This document shows, in pieces, positions 31,916 to 39,611 of a DNA stretch of 46,124 nt. A model generated the notes under the pieces. That model searched no databases and had not been told where the DNA came from. It saw only the letters and a list, made by a program, of their open reading frames with translations. The stretch is from contig JAUSQH010000446.1 of the NCBI GenBank assembly GCA_030652895.1, positions 1 to 46,124 of the forward strand. Direction: 5' to 3'. The position numbers and the translations under genes are program-made. Every line of letters begins with the position of its first letter. The first letter of the stretch is position 1. This DNA comes from Alphaproteobacteria bacterium (GTDB lineage Bacteria > Pseudomonadota > Alphaproteobacteria > UBA11222).

Positions 31916-32125
31916 TTAGTGAATGGTGGCCGTGCGCCCCGCTAGCCGCCCTTGAGCCACGTCTTCAACAAGCGCATAGAGCGCCTGCCAATCTGGAATC
32001 AGCGCCTGCTGACCGGCGTCGATCATCGCCTGCAAACCGTTAGACGCAAAAGCCAGGGTGGCAGGGGCCCCATCACGGGCAACCAGATATTTTGCAGTGG
32101 CGTAAAGATCCTGGGTCGAAACCAT
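31916..32125 (-). CDS. Small conserved alphaproteobacterial protein
   Basis: A 69-residue acidic helical protein beginning MVSTQDLYATAKYLVARDG and containing IPDWQALYALVEDV. The pattern (x-Y-x2-A-K-x-L, then a W-x2-L-x3-V-E region) resembles a widespread unnamed family of about 70-residue alphaproteobacterial proteins that I know only as hypothetical. No metal site, signal peptide or membrane segment is visible. It stands alone and converges with spt. Function unknown. Confidence 0.6.
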   Translation of the reverse strand: MVSTQDLYATAKYLVARDGAPATLAFASNGLQAMIDAGQQALIPDWQALYALVEDVAQGRLAGRTATIH

Positions 32126-32291
32126 TTGAGTGCTCGCAATTCGTTATGAACTGATCCTATCATAGCAAACCCCGTGCCAGTATAGAGCGCCGTTAAGGTG
32201 TTGATTTATATTATAGTTATTGGAGGCGGGCGGTGTTTTGGGAGGCAGTTTTTTCCCCTCAACCCGTTTAAACGGGCGATTTTACCACTGC

Positions 32292-32732
32292 TTATAAATC
32301 TTGCAGTTCGGCTGTGTCGCCTATGCGCACCAACCCGGCGCGCGCGACCCGGCATGTGGCCCCTGCACGCCAAGCCGGTATCAGGGCTTTGCGCAAACCC
32401 TTTCGCGCCTTTTCCATTACTGAACACGGATCGCATTCATCGGTGATCACCAGCACGGCGTCCCCGACTTTCAAACGCGCGCCGACGCGTCCGGTCAGAT
32501 CAACGCCGCGCACCAGCAGATTGGCGCGCCGGGTGATCCAGGGCAAGTCGTCTCCCAGATCGGCGCAGGCCGCATTCCAGCCCTCTTGCGTTAGCACCGT
32601 GACCTGACGGCCCCGCACGGCGCCGCGAAAATCGCCAGTCAGGCCCGAGGCGACCGTAATTTCGGACTGATTCAGTAGCTGCATCGGTGCGCGTGGCCTT
32701 TCGCGCCGCGCTATCCCGGTAACCTCCCCCAT
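32292..32732 (-). CDS. MOSC domain-containing protein
   Basis: The 146-residue protein is a stand-alone MOSC domain: MGEVTGIARRERPRAPM, GLTGDFRGAVRGRQVTVL, LLVRGVDLTGRVGARLKVGDAVLVIT and DECDPCSVMEK with a conserved cysteine, followed by a strand ending VRIGDTAEL. MOSC domains occur in molybdenum-cofactor sulfurases and bind or transfer sulfur through such a cysteine. Short stand-alone forms (YiiM-like) act on hydroxylated purine-type substrates in some bacteria. The ATG has AGGAGAG upstream. No molybdoenzyme is adjacent. Confidence 0.85.
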   Translation of the reverse strand: MGEVTGIARRERPRAPMQLLNQSEITVASGLTGDFRGAVRGRQVTVLTQEGWNAACADLGDDLPWITRRANLLVRGVDLTGRVGARLKVGDAVLVITDECDPCSVMEKARKGLRKALIPAWRAGATCRVARAGLVRIGDTAELQDL

Positions 32733-32906
32733 TGCTCTCTCCTGCTACAAGATCAAGATGGTGCCCAGAATATTCCAGTACAGCTTTCAATCAAATGGAA
32801 TCATCTGGTGATCCCTCTGATCGATCGCTGCGCTGGAACAAGGAAACCTTATCAACCTCGTTGAAACTGGCTGCTCAACAGGATCCGAAAATGGGGTAGG
32901 ACGCCA

Positions 32907-34217
32907 TTATTCGACCAACCGCACCATCTGCGTTTCGCGGAATATTGGGCTGACGTCGCCTGCCTGTGCGCCCTCACACAGCTCCGACTGAATCTGGGAA
33001 TCGCCCAGGAAAGTGATCTTGCGCGCGATAATCTGCAGGCAACTAGTATCGGATTGCAATTGGGCGCTACCTGCGTAGCTAAGTTCCTGCGCGGGAAAAT
33101 ACATTGCGCCAGAGAAGTAGACATGCGTATTGCCGACAAGCTGATTCTTGATGAGGTTCTGGCTTCCCCCGATAAACGATGGAGAATTGCGGTCCTGATA
33201 GAAGAGCACGCCCTTATAGGCGCCAGAACCTGGCGCAGTGAAAGTCATTTGACTGCTGCCTGAAAAATGAAGGGTGGCGTAGTTAGTTCCAGAACCTGTC
33301 AGAATAAACGTCACGCCGTTGCCTTGAGCGGATGTGCTGAGGGAAGATGCGAATTCCCCACCGTCGATTATGTAAATTCCAGGACTAAACGTGACGTTTG
33401 ACGCATTCCTCAATTTCAGCCCATTACAATAACGTCCCGGATTCAGCGTCTGATTTGACCGGTTGTTTACCGTGAAGTTGTTGTGGTCACATACACCGGA
33501 AGGTACTGTCAGTTCCGTATAGGGGTCCTTTCCGCCGCCACCCAAAAGGGGTGGGTTGACGGTGTTTAGCTGCGCACTGCCCTGCTTTGTAATTTGGCCT
33601 TTAACGCTAAGGTCGCCCGGGTCAATCTGAAGCTGCGCATTGCCGTTCAAGTATAACGAGCTGCTGCTATTAGAGTTTGAAGCGACGCCGCACTTGATTT
33701 GGGCCTGAGAACTGCCAATGAATTCGACTACATTGTCGAGGCTGGTATCAAGTCCAAGCATGCAATATGTGCCCGTGCTGTCAGAAGTTGTCAGCGGGCT
33801 CGCCACGGCGCGCGCGCTGACGGTAACTGGCTGACTTAGAAAAATTGAACTGAAAAACATGGGCTGTGGCTCGGACAGAAGGACCTCGGCGGCACCTCCG
33901 TCTCCGATATTTACATTTACAGTTCCATTACCGCTGTCGAAGCCGCTTCGCGCTGCATCAGATGCTCCCATTTGTACGGCGGCGCCTTCATCATTGTTCG
34001 CGAGATATGTGAGCGCCGCCGAAATAGCGGCGGAATCGGCGGCCGACTGTATCTCGTTTTTGCGGCTGTACCACATGGCGGCATCGATACCCAGACCCAC
34101 AAATCCAATAAGAGCCGGCATTATCAGCGCCAGCAGGACGGCGCTTACACCGCGCTTGTCTGAGTAAAACACGCCGAATTGCCGGAGCACTTTGGTGATG
34201 GTCTGACTGGATGGCAT
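32907..34217 (-). CDS. TadG-like pilus-associated protein with beta-solenoid-like C-terminus
   Basis: The 436-residue product starts with a TadE/TadG-type N-terminus: KRGVSAVLLALIMPALIGFVGLGIDAAMWY (about 21-50, given in part), then NEIQSAADSAAISAAL, the classic start of TadG-like proteins processed by or anchored with Flp pilus machinery. From about 160 to 410 the chain is rich in short Gly-Ser-x-Gln units (GSSQAQI, GNAQLQI, GSAQLN, GSSQMTF, GSAQLQ, GDSQIQ), which suggests a right-handed beta-helix. This part is likely exposed at the cell surface or in the periplasm. It is the last of three genes (tadE, tadE, tadG); the rest of the tad locus lies elsewhere. Confidence 0.82.
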   Translation of the reverse strand: MPSSQTITKVLRQFGVFYSDKRGVSAVLLALIMPALIGFVGLGIDAAMWYSRKNEIQSAADSAAISAALTYLANNDEGAAVQMGASDAARSGFDSGNGTVNVNIGDGGAAEVLLSEPQPMFFSSIFLSQPVTVSARAVASPLTTSDSTGTYCMLGLDTSLDNVVEFIGSSQAQIKCGVASNSNSSSSLYLNGNAQLQIDPGDLSVKGQITKQGSAQLNTVNPPLLGGGGKDPYTELTVPSGVCDHNNFTVNNRSNQTLNPGRYCNGLKLRNASNVTFSPGIYIIDGGEFASSLSTSAQGNGVTFILTGSGTNYATLHFSGSSQMTFTAPGSGAYKGVLFYQDRNSPSFIGGSQNLIKNQLVGNTHVYFSGAMYFPAQELSYAGSAQLQSDTSCLQIIARKITFLGDSQIQSELCEGAQAGDVSPIFRETQMVRLVE

Positions 34218-34236
34218 GGGTGGTGTCCTTTTTAGT

Positions 34237-34659
34237 TTATCTCCAAGACGAAGATGAGGCGTTGAGCGTAATAGGTGCCACCCCCAGTATTGGCACCAAC
34301 GATTGGAAGTTATAATTCGCAGTCAACTGAATGGTGTTCGTGCCATCCGCGTTTAGGGTTGGGGTTACTGTCAGCGAGGTTGGACTGGGGTCGATGCCAA
34401 CAAAACTATCGATGACAACGGTCTGAATTTGCTCCGTCGTGCTGTCGAAGTTGACGGCCGCAAAGCGTGCCCCCTGTTGAACCGCATACGTCAGCATGCC
34501 CTGTGTAATCAGTGCACGGCCGACCTCCAGCAAGCCATAAAGAAAAGTCAGAAAAATGGGCGCAGTCATTGCGAATTCAACTGCGGTTGCTCCTGAATTG
34601 TCGTTACGAAAACGCGGTAGCAGGTTACGGTCGCGGCGATGGTTTCCGGGCTTTGTCAC
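34237..34659 (-). CDS. TadE-family pseudopilin
   Basis: Starting at a GTG at 34659, which shares one base with the stop of the preceding tadE (TAGTG), the protein has 140 residues; the longer upstream reading frame runs inside the neighbour. The TadE hallmark is SGATAVEFAMTAPIFLTFLYGLLEVGRAL (part), a prepilin-like site with the conserved Glu at +5, followed by QGMLTYAVQQGARFA. TadE is a pseudopilin processed by the TadV/prepilin peptidase and needed for Flp pilus assembly. Confidence 0.85.
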   Translation of the reverse strand: MTKPGNHRRDRNLLPRFRNDNSGATAVEFAMTAPIFLTFLYGLLEVGRALITQGMLTYAVQQGARFAAVNFDSTTEQIQTVVIDSFVGIDPSPTSLTVTPTLNADGTNTIQLTANYNFQSLVPILGVAPITLNASSSSWR

Positions 34660-35117
34660 TATTGCAACCTGACCACGGCATGCGCCGCCAGCGGAATAAC
34701 CGACCCGGCCACAGGATATGGAAAAATGGTGTTGTAATTTTCGTTGACTGTCACGTCCAGATAGCGGCGCAGTTCCCCGCCTCCTGGACATGTGGTGGAG
34801 CACGCTACCTGCGTACCTGAAACGCACTCGCAGTAAAGCGTGACGTTGACCGCGCGCGCGTTCCCATCTTCTCCCGGACCGACCGCGGCGATGATTGTAG
34901 ATACGTCGCCATCAACCGGATTTCGTAATTGTCCATATTGAACACCTTGTTGCGCCGCATTAATTAGCTGCATTCGCTGCGAAATTGCCATGCCGGTATC
35001 TGTCAAACCGATAGTGAGCGCCGCCAGCAATGGTGTCACCAATGCAAGTTCCAACGCCGCCGCACCGGTAATGTTGCCAAGAAATTTTGAAAACGAAGAA
35101 CGACTCACCGTCCGCAC
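34659..35117 (-). CDS. TadE/TadG-family pseudopilin
   Basis: A 152-residue protein with a TadE-like N-terminal helix: NITGAAALELALVTPLLAALTIGLTDTG, including the Glu of the pseudopilin motif, then QRMQLINAAQQGVQYGQLR. The soluble part has four cysteines close together (CECVSGTQVACSTTCPGG), likely forming disulfides outside the cytoplasm. Start candidates are GTG at 35117 and GTG at 35108; the second has better spacing to GGGG. It is the first gene of the tadE-tadE-tadG operon and overlaps the next start by one base. Confidence 0.82.
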   Translation of the reverse strand: MRTVSRSSFSKFLGNITGAAALELALVTPLLAALTIGLTDTGMAISQRMQLINAAQQGVQYGQLRNPVDGDVSTIIAAVGPGEDGNARAVNVTLYCECVSGTQVACSTTCPGGGELRRYLDVTVNENYNTIFPYPVAGSVIPLAAHAVVRLQ

Positions 35118-35524
35118 CCCATAGGCTAATAGAACATTGCAATAGATCTAGGGGCTGTACCGCATGGTACAATGGCGTTATTCCGGTATTAGACCCTAGA
35201 TTGGATATTATGTGACACACTAACTGTCATCTATAGTAGAGCCTATAGGGTTAACGGCAGATTTATGCTTAATAAAGTAAGTTGTACGCTATATTATAAC
35301 ATGTAATGTCGTTCTTCCGACGAGTCTACGTATAGACTCCGGGTTGCAGACTAGATGCCCGCCAGTTGAAAATGACGGCGTGATTTGACCGATTCGGGAA
35401 TGTCGGCCCACAGCATGATGGTTTCAGGTTGACGCGTATCTATGCTCACATGTCCTTCCCCGGATAAACCGGGTAATGGCAGCAATGGAAGGCACATACG
35501 GTTTAACTTAAACGCATCATGGCT
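35118..35524. other. 407-bp AT-rich intergenic region upstream of the tad genes
   Basis: This gap contains the presumed tad promoter and the 3' end region of the HsaA-like gene. Structures seen are a 7-bp perfect hairpin GAGTCTA-CGTA-TAGACTC (35322-35339), a palindrome GTTTAACTTAAAC (35501-35513) next to the HsaA-like stop, and the second copy of the dispersed palindrome (35451-35480). The left half is much more AT-rich than the coding DNA. No gene or RNA is recognised. Confidence 0.4.
35451..35480. repeat. Dispersed palindromic element, copy 2
   Basis: This 30-bp stretch agrees with 13951-13980 at 25 positions without gaps, sharing the core GATAAACCGGG. The inner stem CCCGG/CCGGG around ATAAA is intact, but the outer arms are less well paired than in copy 1. 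Both copies lie in intergenic DNA downstream of a reverse-strand gene. Confidence 0.5.
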
Positions 35525-36703
35525 TTAGAGGAAAAGTTCTGCGTTCTCCAGGCCCAGCCGGATGCCGCCAAAATTTCTGCCCGGTGGTTCCGGTGTGTTA
35601 GCCCCATGCGCGCGCATGGCGTGAACATCACGAAAGGCGCGTTGCAGATAGTTACTTGTCTGAAGCGCCCGCCCGCCTGCGGCTTCCATGATCAGGTCCG
35701 CCGCGCGCATTCCGACCACCGATGAATAGGCCGCATCCCAGCGCGCCTGCGCCCTGAGTTCTATCGGTAAAGATCCACTTTTCGCGATAATTGCGGCCAT
35801 CTGACCGAAATTATCCAGCAGGCGCAGTTGTGCGCCGCGCAGCATGGAGTCGGCCTCGGCCACACGCATCTGCATTGATGGATCCTTCGTATACGAACCA
35901 CCGCCTGCGATTATTCCCAGCGCGTTGTTGCGCACTTTAGTCTGTTCACAAAATACTTCGATCATGCCCATTGCGGCCCCGATGGGGGGCGCCGCCAGGG
36001 CATTGGCGAACACCTGCCCGAACGGGTATTTGTAAAGTGGGCCGGGAAACGCCTCCGCGCCGGGGTTCTGGATACGGAAAGCCCCCACCATGGAATGGGT
36101 GCGGTGCGCCGGGACGAAGGCGTCGTCCACTACGATATCCTTGCTGCCGGAACCCGACAGACCTGATACGTGCCAGTTATCATCAATGCGGTAATCCCCG
36201 ATCGGGATCAGGAAAGTAAGCAGATCATTGCTGCCATTCGAATGCGTGACCGTCGCCCCCAGGAACACCCATTTGCAGTGATCGCACCCTGTGGAAAATG
36301 ACCAGCGCCCCTTAACCTGATATCCGCCGGCCACCGCTTCGGCCTTGCCTGTCGGTGCGTAGGACGACGAGATCAGAACATCGGGATCGTCTTTCCACAC
36401 ATCTTCCGCGGCGCGGGGATCGAACAATGGCAACTGCCAGTTATGCACGCCCACAATGCCCAGCACCCAGGCCGCCGAACCGCAGCCGCGCGCGATTTCC
36501 AGGCAGACTTCAAAAAATACCGACGGCGGCAATTCATACCCGCCATATTTTTTCGGATGCAGAATTTTGAAAAATCCGGCGTCCCGAAACGCCTGCACCG
36601 TGGCGTCCGGACAGCGGCGCAGTTTCTCCGCCTCCATGCCGCGCTCGCGTAACATGGGTACCATTGCGCGCGCCCGCGCGACTAATTCTTCCCGTGTCGA
36701 CAT
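35525..36703 (-). CDS. HsaA-like two-component flavin monooxygenase, oxygenase component
   Basis: The 392-residue protein has the acyl-CoA-dehydrogenase fold but belongs to group D flavin monooxygenases (HsaA, HpaH/C2 type). From memory it follows mycobacterial HsaA in KLRRCPDATVQAFRDAGFFKIL, CGSAAWVLGIVGVHNWQLPLFD, ISSSYAPTG, STGCDHCKWVFLGA and GLSGSGSKDIVVDDAFVP, and in length. HsaA hydroxylates a phenolic secosteroid; other members act on 4-hydroxyphenylacetate, indole or chlorophenols. They use reduced FMN or FAD from a separate reductase, which is not in the window. It is the last gene of a leftward operon with an acyl-CoA dehydrogenase and a MaoC-like protein. The substrate is not known. 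Confidence 0.82.
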   Translation of the reverse strand: MSTREELVARARAMVPMLRERGMEAEKLRRCPDATVQAFRDAGFFKILHPKKYGGYELPPSVFFEVCLEIARGCGSAAWVLGIVGVHNWQLPLFDPRAAEDVWKDDPDVLISSSYAPTGKAEAVAGGYQVKGRWSFSTGCDHCKWVFLGATVTHSNGSNDLLTFLIPIGDYRIDDNWHVSGLSGSGSKDIVVDDAFVPAHRTHSMVGAFRIQNPGAEAFPGPLYKYPFGQVFANALAAPPIGAAMGMIEVFCEQTKVRNNALGIIAGGGSYTKDPSMQMRVAEADSMLRGAQLRLLDNFGQMAAIIAKSGSLPIELRAQARWDAAYSSVVGMRAADLIMEAAGGRALQTSNYLQRAFRDVHAMRAHGANTPEPPGRNFGGIRLGLENAELFL

Positions 36704-36724
36704 GTTTACCCCCCTTTTTTTGTA

Positions 36725-37876
36725 TCAATAGGTTTTTACGACGTGTTTACCTATGATGTTACGCTGAATCTGGTTGGTGCCTTCAATAATTTGCAACACC
36801 TTGGCGTCGCGGAAATATTGCTCAATCCGGTTGTCGGTCGAAATGCCAGCAGAGCCGAATAATTGCAGCGCGTCGGTGGCCACTTTCATCGCCACATCAG
36901 TGGCGAAGCATTTCGCCATGGCGGCGATAGGGGCCAGCTCCTTGCCGGTGGCCCCGCCATCTACCACCGCCGCCGATTTGTACACGAGATGGCGCGCCGC
37001 CTCGGTTTGCATCGCCATATCCGCCAGCATCCATTGTACGCCCTGAAATTCAGCGACCGATTGGCCAAACGCCCTGCGCTCACGCACATAGTCAACCGCC
37101 AGATCAATGGCGCCCTGCGCCAGGCCGACGCCGCGCGCGCCGATGATCGGGCGGCTTTTGTTGAACGCTTCCATGACCAGCAGAAAGCCCTCGCCTTCCG
37201 GGCCAAGCCGGTTGGCGTCGGGCACGAAGCAGTCCTCCAGATGGATCGCGGAAGAAGGTACGCCGCGCGAGCCCAGCTTGTGTTCGCCCCTGCCGATCGT
37301 GAACCCCTTCATGCCTTTTTCAAGAATGAAAACGCTGATGCCGCCATGACGTTTGGTGGGATCGGTCTTGGCCGCGCAGATAACGAAGTCGGCGATGGCG
37401 GAATTGGTGGAAAAAATCTTGTTTCCGTTCAGGATGTAACCGCCGTCAGACTTGACCGCGCGGGTAGTGATGCCCGCAACGTCAGAGCCGGCGCCCGGTT
37501 CGGTAATGGAAATCGCCGCACGTAACGCGCCGGTGGCCAGCCCCGGTAAAAAACGCGCCTTTTGCTCTGCGTTGCCACCATAGAGAATGGCGCCAAACGG
37601 CACCCACTGCACAATCAGAAGATATGCTGTGTTATAGCAGATGCGGCCCAGCTCCTCGACCGCGATGCACGACGACAGGATCGAGTTCGTGCCGCCATAT
37701 TCTTCGGGAAACGGCAACGCAAACAGTCCAAGTTCCCGCAGCGCTTCAAACATGTCCTGGGGATAGTCTGCGGTCGCATCAATTTCCTGCGCCCGCATGG
37801 CGACTTTTTCCAGCGCAAATTTGCGCACCATATCGCGTAATAGATTTTGTTCTTCACTGAGGCCATATTGTTGCAT
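36725..37876 (-). CDS. Acyl-CoA dehydrogenase
   Basis: From the ATG at 37876 the protein has 383 residues and a complete acyl-CoA dehydrogenase pattern: MQQYGLSEEQNLLRDMVRKFA at the N-terminus, AISITEPGAGSDVAGI for FAD/substrate binding, RRAFGQSVAEFQGVQWMLADM, and the catalytic Glu365 in IIEGTNQIQRNIIG. It is a regular dehydrogenase resembling short-chain or branched-chain and benzylsuccinyl-CoA-type enzymes; chain specificity cannot be read. It sits between the HsaA-like monooxygenase (21 bp downstream) and the MaoC-like gene (10 bp upstream). Confidence 0.9.
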   Translation of the reverse strand: MQQYGLSEEQNLLRDMVRKFALEKVAMRAQEIDATADYPQDMFEALRELGLFALPFPEEYGGTNSILSSCIAVEELGRICYNTAYLLIVQWVPFGAILYGGNAEQKARFLPGLATGALRAAISITEPGAGSDVAGITTRAVKSDGGYILNGNKIFSTNSAIADFVICAAKTDPTKRHGGISVFILEKGMKGFTIGRGEHKLGSRGVPSSAIHLEDCFVPDANRLGPEGEGFLLVMEAFNKSRPIIGARGVGLAQGAIDLAVDYVRERRAFGQSVAEFQGVQWMLADMAMQTEAARHLVYKSAAVVDGGATGKELAPIAAMAKCFATDVAMKVATDALQLFGSAGISTDNRIEQYFRDAKVLQIIEGTNQIQRNIIGKHVVKTY

Positions 37877-37886
37877 GGTTTTTTCC

Positions 37887-38360
37887 CTAATGCGCATCGC
37901 GCATGGCGCGGCCGGCGGCCAGACGCATTGGCGTGTAGGTGATTACGGTTTCACCTGTCTGCTTGATGATATTATTCCGTGTACGGACCAATCCCCGATT
38001 CGGGTCTTTTGAAGTGGGGCGGGATTCCAGCACCTCGACCTCCACATGTACCGTGTCGCCAACGAAGGTTGGCCCCTTTACATCAAACTCCATGGTCAAA
38101 AACGCCAGCCCTGTGCGCTGCAACGTGGCCTGCACGAGCAACCCTTCGCAGATGCAGTATGCCAGCGCACCGGGCACCAGACGCCCGCCTTTTGGGCCAT
38201 ATTTCGCCGCATATTCGACATCGGTGAACAGCACCTCGACCATGCCGGTCACATTGATAAAGCCGACAAGATCGGCCTCTGTGATGGTGCGCCCGATCGT
38301 GCGGAATTTATATCCCACGGGCAAATCTTCCCAGCACATGCCCAGTCCAACCGTATCCAT
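37887..38360 (-). CDS. MaoC-like hot-dog fold hydratase/thioesterase
   Basis: The ATG at 38360 (GGGG upstream) gives 157 residues; ATG codons at 38381 and further up are possible. The hot-dog domain is seen in DLPVGYKFRTIGRTITEADLVGFINVTGMVEVLFTD, with the hydratase-type Asp/Asn-x-His position not clearly conserved, then GRLVPGALAYCICEGLL and FDVKGPTFVGDTVHVEVEVLE, a MaoC hallmark. Such proteins hydrate enoyl-CoA or act as thioesterases. It is the first gene of the leftward operon and is divergent from an enoyl-CoA hydratase gene across a perfect inverted repeat. Confidence 0.83.
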   Translation of the reverse strand: MDTVGLGMCWEDLPVGYKFRTIGRTITEADLVGFINVTGMVEVLFTDVEYAAKYGPKGGRLVPGALAYCICEGLLVQATLQRTGLAFLTMEFDVKGPTFVGDTVHVEVEVLESRPTSKDPNRGLVRTRNNIIKQTGETVITYTPMRLAAGRAMRDAH

Positions 38361-38395
38361 ATAATGTTTCCCCGCTGTCATAATTAATGTTGGCG

Positions 38396-38434
38396 AAATC
38401 ATATAGGTAGATGGCACAATCGGCTATATGATTT
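38396..38434. promoter_or_regulatory. Perfect 11-bp inverted repeat between divergent catabolic operons
   Basis: AAATCATATAG (38396-38406) and CTATATGATTT (38424-38434) are exact reverse complements separated by 17 bp. The repeat occupies most of the 107-bp space between the MaoC-like and enoyl-CoA hydratase starts, symmetrical to both. Read outwards, each arm gives CTATATGATTT, which contains a -10-like TATATGAT. It may be an operator for one regulator of both operons or a pair of mirrored promoters. Confidence 0.55.
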
Positions 38435-38467
38435 AGGGAAATAAGAAAACAGGCAGGGGAGCTAAGT

Positions 38468-39223
38468 ATGCAGTTCATTAGAGTAGAAAGCGCGGGCGCC
38501 GTGCGCACCGTAACATTGACACGCGGCGAGCAGCGCAATGCCCTGAACAGGGAAATGTTGCAGGAGTTGGAGGACGCGTTTTCGGTAACACCGCCAGCGG
38601 AAGAACGGTTGACCGTGATCCGCGCCGAAGGGCCGGTTTTTTGCGCGGGCATGGACCTGAAGGCCCGTGACGGTACGAATGCAGGCGTCAGCCCCATCGA
38701 GAAAATGCTGTACGCCATTGAAACCTATTCCCTGCCGGTGCTGGGCGTTGTGCAGGGCGATGCGATTGCGGGCGGCAATGAGCTGGCACTGCATTGCGAT
38801 ATTGTGATCGCCAGCAGCACCGCGCGTTTTGGCATGTCGCTGGCGCAGATCGGGCTGGCGCCGACATGGTTCCTGGCGAAAAAGCTGTTGGAAGTGGCCG
38901 GGCCGGTGAAGACGCGGGAATTTCTGCTGCTGGGGGATCCGTTTCCCTCCAGCCATATGTACGATATGGGCTTCATCGCTCGCGTCGCGCCGCCGGAAAA
39001 ACTCGAAGAAGAGGCGCAAAAGCTGATCGACCGGTTGGCCGCCAATGCGCCGCTGTCGCTCAAGGCAATGAAGGCGCTGATCGTGCGTGAAATGTGCTTC
39101 CGCGATGGCATCTACCACAAAGATATCGATGCGCTGGTCACCCAGTGTGGCGTCAGCGAAGACGGCAAGGAAGGCGTCAAGGCGCGTCTGGAAAAACGTC
39201 CCGCCAAGTTTGTTGGCCGGTAA
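38468..39223 (+). CDS. Enoyl-CoA hydratase/isomerase family protein
   Basis: A 251-residue crotonase-fold protein: VTLTRGEQRNALNREMLQEL, VFCAGMDLKARDG, the oxyanion-hole region VVQGDAIAGGNELALHCDIVIA, and FGMSLAQIGLAPTWFLAKKLLE. The usual second catalytic Glu position (in GxxPGxGG of classical hydratases) reads GLAPTWF, so simple hydration is not assured; isomerase, hydrolase or lyase activity is possible. It has AGGGGAG before the ATG and heads a rightward operon with the GIY-YIG-like protein, an acyl-CoA dehydrogenase and a CoA-transferase. Confidence 0.85.
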   Translation: MQFIRVESAGAVRTVTLTRGEQRNALNREMLQELEDAFSVTPPAEERLTVIRAEGPVFCAGMDLKARDGTNAGVSPIEKMLYAIETYSLPVLGVVQGDAIAGGNELALHCDIVIASSTARFGMSLAQIGLAPTWFLAKKLLEVAGPVKTREFLLLGDPFPSSHMYDMGFIARVAPPEKLEEEAQKLIDRLAANAPLSLKAMKALIVREMCFRDGIYHKDIDALVTQCGVSEDGKEGVKARLEKRPAKFVGR

Positions 39224-39235
39224 GGGGGAACGGAT

Positions 39236-39574
39236 ATGGGCATTCGCATCACCAAACCCTTCCAGCCATTGACGCCGGAGAGCCTGAAGGACGTGCACGC
39301 CTATCTTGGTGTGTATCACCTGGCTGAACCGGACGGCTCGATTTATTATATCGGCTATGCGGGCGGGCGAAGCCTGTTTGGCCTTAACAGTGAACTGAAA
39401 CGCGAAATGGACGCGCGCGGCGGCAAGCCCGCATTGTTCCGCTATGAGGTGAACATGCAATATCTCAGCCGTCACGAAGAACTGCTGATGCTGCATGTCG
39501 CTGATCATGGTGAGTTGCCGGAGCGCAACCGCCGCGAGTTGAAGCACAAGCTTGGGCGGCTGACGCCAGCCTAA
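39236..39574 (+). CDS. Small protein with GIY-YIG-like N-terminal motif
   Basis: The 112-residue protein is not one I can name. Its segment GVYHLAEPDGSIYYIGYAGG (residues about 25-44) has the spacing of the GIY-YIG nuclease core (GVY, then 10 residues, then YIG). An Arg follows (GGRSLFGL), and a Glu in SRHEELLM comes later. The rest is charged and helical. GIY-YIG proteins are usually DNA endonucleases, which would be out of place here: the gene lies 12 bp after an enoyl-CoA hydratase and 37 bp before an acyl-CoA dehydrogenase, in the same operon. It may be a degenerate or re-used fold, or the similarity may be fortuitous. The reading frame is supported by GGGGGAA before the ATG at 39236. Confidence 0.65.
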   Translation: MGIRITKPFQPLTPESLKDVHAYLGVYHLAEPDGSIYYIGYAGGRSLFGLNSELKREMDARGGKPALFRYEVNMQYLSRHEELLMLHVADHGELPERNRRELKHKLGRLTPA

Positions 39575-39611
39575 AACATCTTTCATACATAAGAATAGCC
39601 GGGGAAACGAC

